Below, one piece after another: positions 5,544 to 9,346 of a stretch of DNA of 9,346 nt; the first letter of the stretch is position 1, and each line of letters opens with the position of its first letter. A program made the position numbers and the translations under genes. The notes beneath the pieces were generated by a model. That model saw nothing but the letters and a program-made list of their open reading frames with translations, was not told where the DNA came from and made no database searches. Source of the DNA: CAZFQG01 sp964520785 (GTDB lineage: Bacteria; Planctomycetota; Planctomycetia; Pirellulales; Thermoguttaceae); assembly GCA_964520785.1 (NCBI GenBank), contig CAZFQG010000223.1, positions 1-9,346 on the forward strand, in the 5' to 3' direction.

Positions 5544-6600
5544 CTCCGGACGGGAATCATTAATCGGTTATTTACTCGGCGCCTTGGAAGATTCCGAGCG
5601 AAGCGATCTCGAGGCGCAACTCGCCGGCGATGCCGAGTTGCGGCGCGATCTCGCCAAGGTCGGCAGGGCCTTGAAGCCGCTTGAAGCGGCTCGCATGAAT
5701 CACGAGCCTCCGGCCGGCCTGGTCGCGAGGACCATCGATTTCATCGACAGCCACCTCGTCCGTCCGGCCAAGGAGGAGTCATCCGGGCGAGGCCGGATGT
5801 CCACTCGGCCCGAACCGCTCGAGCGGCGGGGCCGTTTTCGTTGGCAGGACATCCTCGCCGCGTGTGCGCTGACGCTTTCCGGCGTGCTGCTTCTGATTCC
5901 GGCCATCGAGAGCAGCCGGTCTCATGCGCGTCTGCTGACGTGCCAGGACAATCTCCGCCATCTCGGCGTGGGGCTTGGCGAATACAGCCAACTCAACGCC
6001 GGGTTCTTCCCCCCCATCCCCTCCTCCGGAAACATGGCGGTGGCCGGCGCCTACGCGCCGCAACTGCTCAATGCGGGCGTAATCGACGGGCCGCGAAGGA
6101 TCGTCTGTCCCTCGTCTTCGCTGGCCGAAGAAGGGCGGCTCACGGCGATTCCGACCCTGGCTCAGATCAAGCAGACCAAGGACGGCAAGAAACTCCTTAT
6201 CCTGCACCGGCTCATGGGCGGCAGTTACGGGTATCATCTCGGCCATGTCGATGGGGGCGAACTGCAACCGACGAAGAACAAGAACCGGACTCACTTCGCG
6301 ATGATGTCCGACGCGCCCGACTCGGATTCGCCCCGCCGCGCCACGCTGAATCACGGCGGCAAGGGCCAGAACGTCCTCTATGAAGACGGCCATGTGCAGT
6401 TTATCCGTACGTCCCAACTGCATCGTCTGGAAGAAGACTTCTTCGCCAATGACGAGGGCAAGGTGGAAGCCGGCAAGCACGAGAACGACGCCGTCGTCGC
6501 TCCGAGCCATGCCACGCCCTTTCTTCGCCTGAGATTGTACTTCCGCGGGCTCTCGCAAGCCGGGCCGCCACGGCCGGGGGACGAATCCGGGGAGGAATAG
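5536..6600 (+). CDS. Membrane anti-sigma factor fused to a DUF1559-like pseudopilin domain
   Basis: A 354-residue protein partnered with the preceding sigma factor. Residues about 7-70 (ESLIGYLLGALEDSERSDLEAQL and onward) resemble zinc-less anti-sigma domains; the H-X3-C-X2-C motif is absent. A charged linker (75-102) leads to one membrane helix (about 103-123). From the helix on, it follows the planctomycete DUF1559 / H-X9-DG pseudopilin pattern: IPAIESSRSHARLLTCQDNLRHLGVGLGEYSQLNAGFFPP corresponds to the usual pilin-like stalk, but is split here only for description (121-160). The C-terminal motif is H273 with DG at 284-285 (X10 rather than X9), ending VLYEDGHVQFI. Just before the helix, R100-FRWQD-IL stands where G-FTLIE-LL would be, so the prepilin peptidase site looks degenerate. 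The N-terminal domain would hold the sigma factor in the cytoplasm and the pseudopilin part would sense outside. Fold assignments are by motif; the signal is unknown. Confidence 0.82.
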   Translation: MRDSGRESLIGYLLGALEDSERSDLEAQLAGDAELRRDLAKVGRALKPLEAARMNHEPPAGLVARTIDFIDSHLVRPAKEESSGRGRMSTRPEPLERRGRFRWQDILAACALTLSGVLLLIPAIESSRSHARLLTCQDNLRHLGVGLGEYSQLNAGFFPPIPSSGNMAVAGAYAPQLLNAGVIDGPRRIVCPSSSLAEEGRLTAIPTLAQIKQTKDGKKLLILHRLMGGSYGYHLGHVDGGELQPTKNKNRTHFAMMSDAPDSDSPRRATLNHGGKGQNVLYEDGHVQFIRTSQLHRLEEDFFANDEGKVEAGKHENDAVVAPSHATPFLRLRLYFRGLSQAGPPRPGDESGEE

Positions 6601-6629
6601 TCCGCCGCGTATCGCCCCGGTCGCCCTCT

Positions 6630-7856
6630 TCAGGCCTCGCGATCCATTTTCGGGCCTTTTCGCGGCGTTTCCTCGTCGCAAAACGTCTCCAGTGCCCGGT
6701 ATTGTCGGATGAAGCCCTGTTCCGTCGCGCCGTCGGGACTCTTGAAGAAGCTCGCCAGAAAGTCCATTCGCCCCACCTGACCGCGGCGGCGGGCCAGTTC
6801 CGCGAACCGCGCCAGGTCGAGGACGAGGGGGGCGGCGAGGAGGGAGTCGCAGCCTTGCCAGGTGAATTGGAGTTGCATGGGCGTTCCGAGGAATCCGCGG
6901 AAGTGGATGTGGTCCCACGCCGTCTTCCAGTCGCCCATACTTTCGATGTACTCAATCGACACGAGTGTTTGTGGGGCGTATTCGAGGATTTCGCCGAGCA
7001 ACCGGTCCTTGCTGGCCACTTTGGTCGCCTTGTTCTTCGGGTCGTCGAGGACCTTGCCGTCGAGGTTTCCGAAGATATTGTGGCCCACCCAACTCATGAC
7101 GTGGAGATTGCGGTCGTGGAACATGGGCGCGAGGACGCTTTTCATGAGCGTCTCGCCCGTCTTTCCGTCGCGTCCCATGTGCCGCGTCTTTCGCAGGTTG
7201 GCCAACTCGTCGATCCCGGCCGGAACGCACCCGAGAGAGGGCGTGAAATTGACGAACGAAAGCCCCAAGTCTAGCGCGGCAATCGCGTAGAGCGAACTCG
7301 CCGGCAACGGGCAATCGGCCGACTCCAGGACCGTCATCGTCTCCTTCCAAGTCTTCGGCAGTCCTTCGACGTCCACCGGCGGCTCGGTCGAGGCGACGTT
7401 GACGACGACCACGTGGTCCAATTCGTTGTCGTCGTGGAACGCGCACAAATCCTCTTGAACGCGGCGGAGGTCTTCGGCGGCGGTCCCTCGTGGAATGCCG
7501 GGCGACGCCAACGATTCGATCGTCGATCCCACGCCGTAAAGCATCCCCGGCCGGATGCGGCCGTCAATCGCTTCGTATTCCTCGCGCAACTCTCGGACCA
7601 GGTCCGCGTCGAACGCGCGGCTTCGCGTGGCCAGGCTCATCGCCTCGTCGAAGAGCGAGACGTCGCGAATCTCGTGCCCTCCGACCAGGAACTCGTCCCA
7701 TGCGGGAAAGGGCAGGTCCTTCCATTTCGGAAGAGCGCTGACCAGGCCGGTCTCATCAATCCGCCCTCGTCGCAGCGCCGCCAATCCGGTGATCGCCGTC
7801 GTCGCGACTCCGCCGCGGGCCCCAATCAGCCACAATCCAATCTTCGAAGCGTTCAT
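6630..7856 (-). CDS. ino1: myo-Inositol-1-phosphate synthase
   Basis: A 408-residue cytoplasmic NAD-dependent enzyme that converts glucose 6-phosphate to inositol 1-phosphate (also numbered 3-phosphate), the committed step to inositol. Family motifs in order: nucleotide-binding GARGGVATT (12-20), VVNVASTEPP (151-160), FVNFTPS (201-207), the catalytic-region block GRDGKTGETLMKSVLAP (228-244), GHNIFGNLDG (258-267), KVASKD (279-284) and DHIHFRGFLG (315-324). The Lys residues of the GKTGE and VASKD blocks match the catalytic lysines of the family. The length fits the short prokaryotic forms rather than the roughly 530-residue eukaryotic ones. ATG 7856 overlaps a TGA (ATGA) ending another reading frame. 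It is the last gene of a minus-strand run, convergent with the anti-sigma gene 29 bp away, with no clear terminator between. The product could serve inositol lipids or a compatible solute; nothing here decides. Confidence 0.92.
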   Translation of the reverse strand: MNASKIGLWLIGARGGVATTAITGLAALRRGRIDETGLVSALPKWKDLPFPAWDEFLVGGHEIRDVSLFDEAMSLATRSRAFDADLVRELREEYEAIDGRIRPGMLYGVGSTIESLASPGIPRGTAAEDLRRVQEDLCAFHDDNELDHVVVVNVASTEPPVDVEGLPKTWKETMTVLESADCPLPASSLYAIAALDLGLSFVNFTPSLGCVPAGIDELANLRKTRHMGRDGKTGETLMKSVLAPMFHDRNLHVMSWVGHNIFGNLDGKVLDDPKNKATKVASKDRLLGEILEYAPQTLVSIEYIESMGDWKTAWDHIHFRGFLGTPMQLQFTWQGCDSLLAAPLVLDLARFAELARRRGQVGRMDFLASFFKSPDGATEQGFIRQYRALETFCDEETPRKGPKMDREA

Positions 7857-7938
7857 TCGTCTCTTTTCATCTTTCTTCCCCCAGGATGGTCGTTACTGTG
7901 GTGGTAATGATATCCGCATCCCCCCCAGGTTGTGTTTT

Positions 7939-8685
7939 CTATCGGCCGGCGTTCCACGCCTCGTTCCCGTACTTCTCGGCCACGATTCGCTCGGCCCGTT
8001 TCGTTTCTTCTTCGGATAGGGGTCGTTCCCGCCAGGCGAAGCCCAATCTTTTCGAAAGGACGTTCAGCCACGCCTCGATCAGGGCGCCGGTCGGAATCAC
8101 CTTCCCGGCGGCTTCTTCGATGGAATCCAGCTCCGGCGCCGCCTCCGATCGCCGCAACAAGACGCTGCCGTGCTGCAAGACGGCCTCCTCGCGGCGACGC
8201 TGGGCGCTTCCGGCGACCTTGACGTTTCCAACGAGAACGTCGCTTTCATAATGCCGCTGAAAACAAAGGAACGGCGACGCTTCGCCGGCGTCTTCGCACA
8301 ACGTCGCGTGGACGTCGAACCGGCCGAGCGTTTCAATGAGCGTTTCATGGACGGCCCGGTAGAGATTAAGACGCCCGAACGTCTTGACTTCCGTCGGCGG
8401 TAGCGCAAGGCTGTAGGTTACTTCATTATCATGAAGAATGGCCCCGCCGCCGCTGGCGCGCCGCACGATCGGGCAATCGCGCGCCCGAGGATGCTGCTTT
8501 AGGGAATCAATCGACTGGAAATAGCCCATCGATAAGGTCGCCGGCGTCCAGAAATAGAATCGCAGGCAGGGCATATTCCCGCCGGACGCCGACTCCAACA
8601 AGACGTCGTCTACCGCCATGTTCCAGGCCCCCGAGCGGGGAGGATCCAGAATCAGGCGGCAAGGAATCGAAACGAGCGGTTCCAC
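7939..8685 (-). CDS. Lipoate/octanoate protein ligase family enzyme (LipM/LplA-like)
   Basis: A 248-residue member of the biotin/lipoate A/B protein ligase family, which attaches octanoyl or lipoyl groups to a lysine of lipoyl domains (glycine cleavage H protein, 2-oxoacid dehydrogenases). Visible motifs: ILDPPRSGAWNMAVDDVLL (12-30), RRASGGGAILHDNEVTYSL (75-93), CF at 141-142, VKVAGSAQRR (155-164, K156) and LQHGSVLL (170-177). RRxSGGGxxxHD is LplA-like. DNEVTYS and the Cys before the KVAGSAQ block are LipM-like; LipM octanoyltransferases use a Cys in this area as acyl carrier. The separate C-terminal adenylation-accessory domain of E. coli LplA is missing, which favours an octanoyltransferase (LipM/LipL) role. 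I chose GTG 8685, 4 bp after the stop of the upstream gene, because homologues begin just before the LILxPPxSGAWNMA block; ATG 8766 would overlap the upstream gene by 77 bp. Transferase versus ligase remains open. Confidence 0.85.
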   Translation of the reverse strand: MEPLVSIPCRLILDPPRSGAWNMAVDDVLLESASGGNMPCLRFYFWTPATLSMGYFQSIDSLKQHPRARDCPIVRRASGGGAILHDNEVTYSLALPPTEVKTFGRLNLYRAVHETLIETLGRFDVHATLCEDAGEASPFLCFQRHYESDVLVGNVKVAGSAQRRREEAVLQHGSVLLRRSEAAPELDSIEEAAGKVIPTGALIEAWLNVLSKRLGFAWRERPLSEEETKRAERIVAEKYGNEAWNAGR

Positions 8686-8689
8686 AACG

Positions 8690-9346
8690 TTATTCTTCTT
8701 GCTTCTCTTCCAACCAGGCGCCGACGGCTCCGTTTCGCAGATAGGCGTCGATATCCTTCGCGGCAATCCGGCCGGCCCCCATGGCCTCGATCACCGTGGC
8801 GGAACCGGTCACGATATCGCCCCCGGCCCAGACCCGCTCTCGGCTCGTCCTGCCGGCGTCGTCGGCGACGACATATCCCCACTTGTTCAGGCTCATCCCT
8901 TTCGTCTTCTTTGTCAGAAGGGGATTCGCCCCCGCGCCGACGGCCACGATGACCAGATCGGTCTCGATCGTGAACTCGGAATCGGGAATCGGAACGGGGC
9001 GACGGCGACCGGAAGCGTCCGGTTCGCCGAGTTCCATTTGAATGCACCGCATTGCCGTGACCATACCCCGTTCGTCGCCGATATAGCCGACCGGGTTGGT
9101 CAGCAGCTTGAATTCGATTCCCTCCTCTTCCGCATGGTGAATCTCCTCCGCCCTGGCCGGCAGCTCGGCCCGCGAGCGACGGTAGACGATCCGTACCGTC
9201 TCCGCCCCCAGCCGCAAGGCCGTCCGCGCCGCGTCCATGGCGACGTTACCGCCCCCGATGACGCAGACGTTCGTCCCGCGGACGATGGGCGTATCCGTTT
9301 TGGGAAACAAATACGCCTTCATCAGATTGCTTCGCGTGAGATATTC
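8690..9346 (-). CDS. NAD(P)H oxidoreductase, NfnB/GltD-like, C-terminal part
   Basis: The 3' portion (218 codons plus TAA) of a flavoprotein whose 5' end lies beyond the right edge. It begins inside the typical EYLTRSNLMKAY-FP segment. The second nucleotide-binding motif follows, VIGGGNVAMDAAR (29-41 of the visible part), then IVYRRSRAELPAR (53-65) and HHAEEEGIEFKLLTNP (70-85). The block MRCIQMELGEPDASGRRRPV (99-118) and the C-terminal FAD motif AGGDIVTGSATVIEAMGAGR (174-193) complete the pattern. These match the GltD/SudA/NfnB family: small subunit of glutamate synthase, or the large subunit of NADH-dependent ferredoxin:NADP+ oxidoreductase. The N-terminal Fe-S domain and any adjacent NfnA or large glutamate-synthase subunit are outside the window, so the exact enzyme cannot be settled. 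It ends 4 bp before the lipoate-enzyme gene, so the two are very likely in one transcript. Confidence 0.9.
   Translation of the reverse strand, partial: EYLTRSNLMKAYLFPKTDTPIVRGTNVCVIGGGNVAMDAARTALRLGAETVRIVYRRSRAELPARAEEIHHAEEEGIEFKLLTNPVGYIGDERGMVTAMRCIQMELGEPDASGRRRPVPIPDSEFTIETDLVIVAVGAGANPLLTKKTKGMSLNKWGYVVADDAGRTSRERVWAGGDIVTGSATVIEAMGAGRIAAKDIDAYLRNGAVGAWLEEKQEE

Noticed and set aside
6601..6629. Terminator between the convergent anti-sigma and ino1 genes
   Set aside because: The 29-bp gap has no stem with a T-run on either strand.
5779..6918. Minus-strand 379-codon open frame
   Set aside because: Runs across both the anti-sigma gene and the ino1 3' end in other frames, with no recognisable motif.

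Overview
The window most likely comes from a planctomycete chromosome (phylum Planctomycetota), probably an anaerobic or microaerobic member. This is inferred from the gene set, not from a marker gene. Three things point there: a formylglycine-type sulfatase with a signal peptide; an ECF sigma factor overlapping a membrane anti-sigma gene whose outer part is a DUF1559/H-X-DG pseudopilin-like domain, a fusion style typical of this phylum; and GC-rich coding with weak or absent Shine-Dalgarno sites. A hybrid cluster protein and an NfnB/GltD-like oxidoreductase suggest life with little oxygen.

Layout. (1) 1-2377 is a probable nitrosative-stress module. On the minus strand a ferredoxin-like Fe-S protein (788-1546) is followed by hcp (708 to beyond the left edge). 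Divergent from them is a Crp/Fnr-family regulator (1703-2377). The shared region holds a perfect palindrome, TTGAC-N4-GTCAA (1647-1660). Its centre lies 41.5 bp upstream of the start point predicted from a TACAAT -10 box that reads towards the ferredoxin gene. The regulator's recognition helix carries ETLSR, the residue pattern FNR proteins use to read TTGA half-sites, so regulator, site and targets fit together. (2) 2378-2621 is a convergent gap with a probable terminator. (3) 2622-4031 (minus) is a secreted or envelope sulfatase. (4) 4032-4901 is about 870 bp with no convincing gene but several short repeats and inverted repeats. (5) 4902-6600 (plus) is an ECF sigma factor / anti-sigma pair overlapping by 8 bp. 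(6) 6630-9346 (minus) is a three-gene run: NfnB/GltD-like oxidoreductase (5' end off the right edge), a LipM/LplA-type lipoate/octanoate enzyme, and inositol-1-phosphate synthase.

How they may work together. Under NO or related stress the Crp/Fnr protein would activate the ferredoxin-hcp transcript; the ferredoxin-like protein may feed electrons to Hcp. The ECF pair is a separate envelope-to-nucleus-of-transcription circuit whose sensor appears to be a domesticated pseudopilin with a degenerate prepilin cleavage motif. The last three genes are metabolic; their 4-bp and 82-bp spacings suggest co-transcription, but no shared pathway is evident. No tRNA, rRNA, CRISPR array, transposase or integrase was seen.
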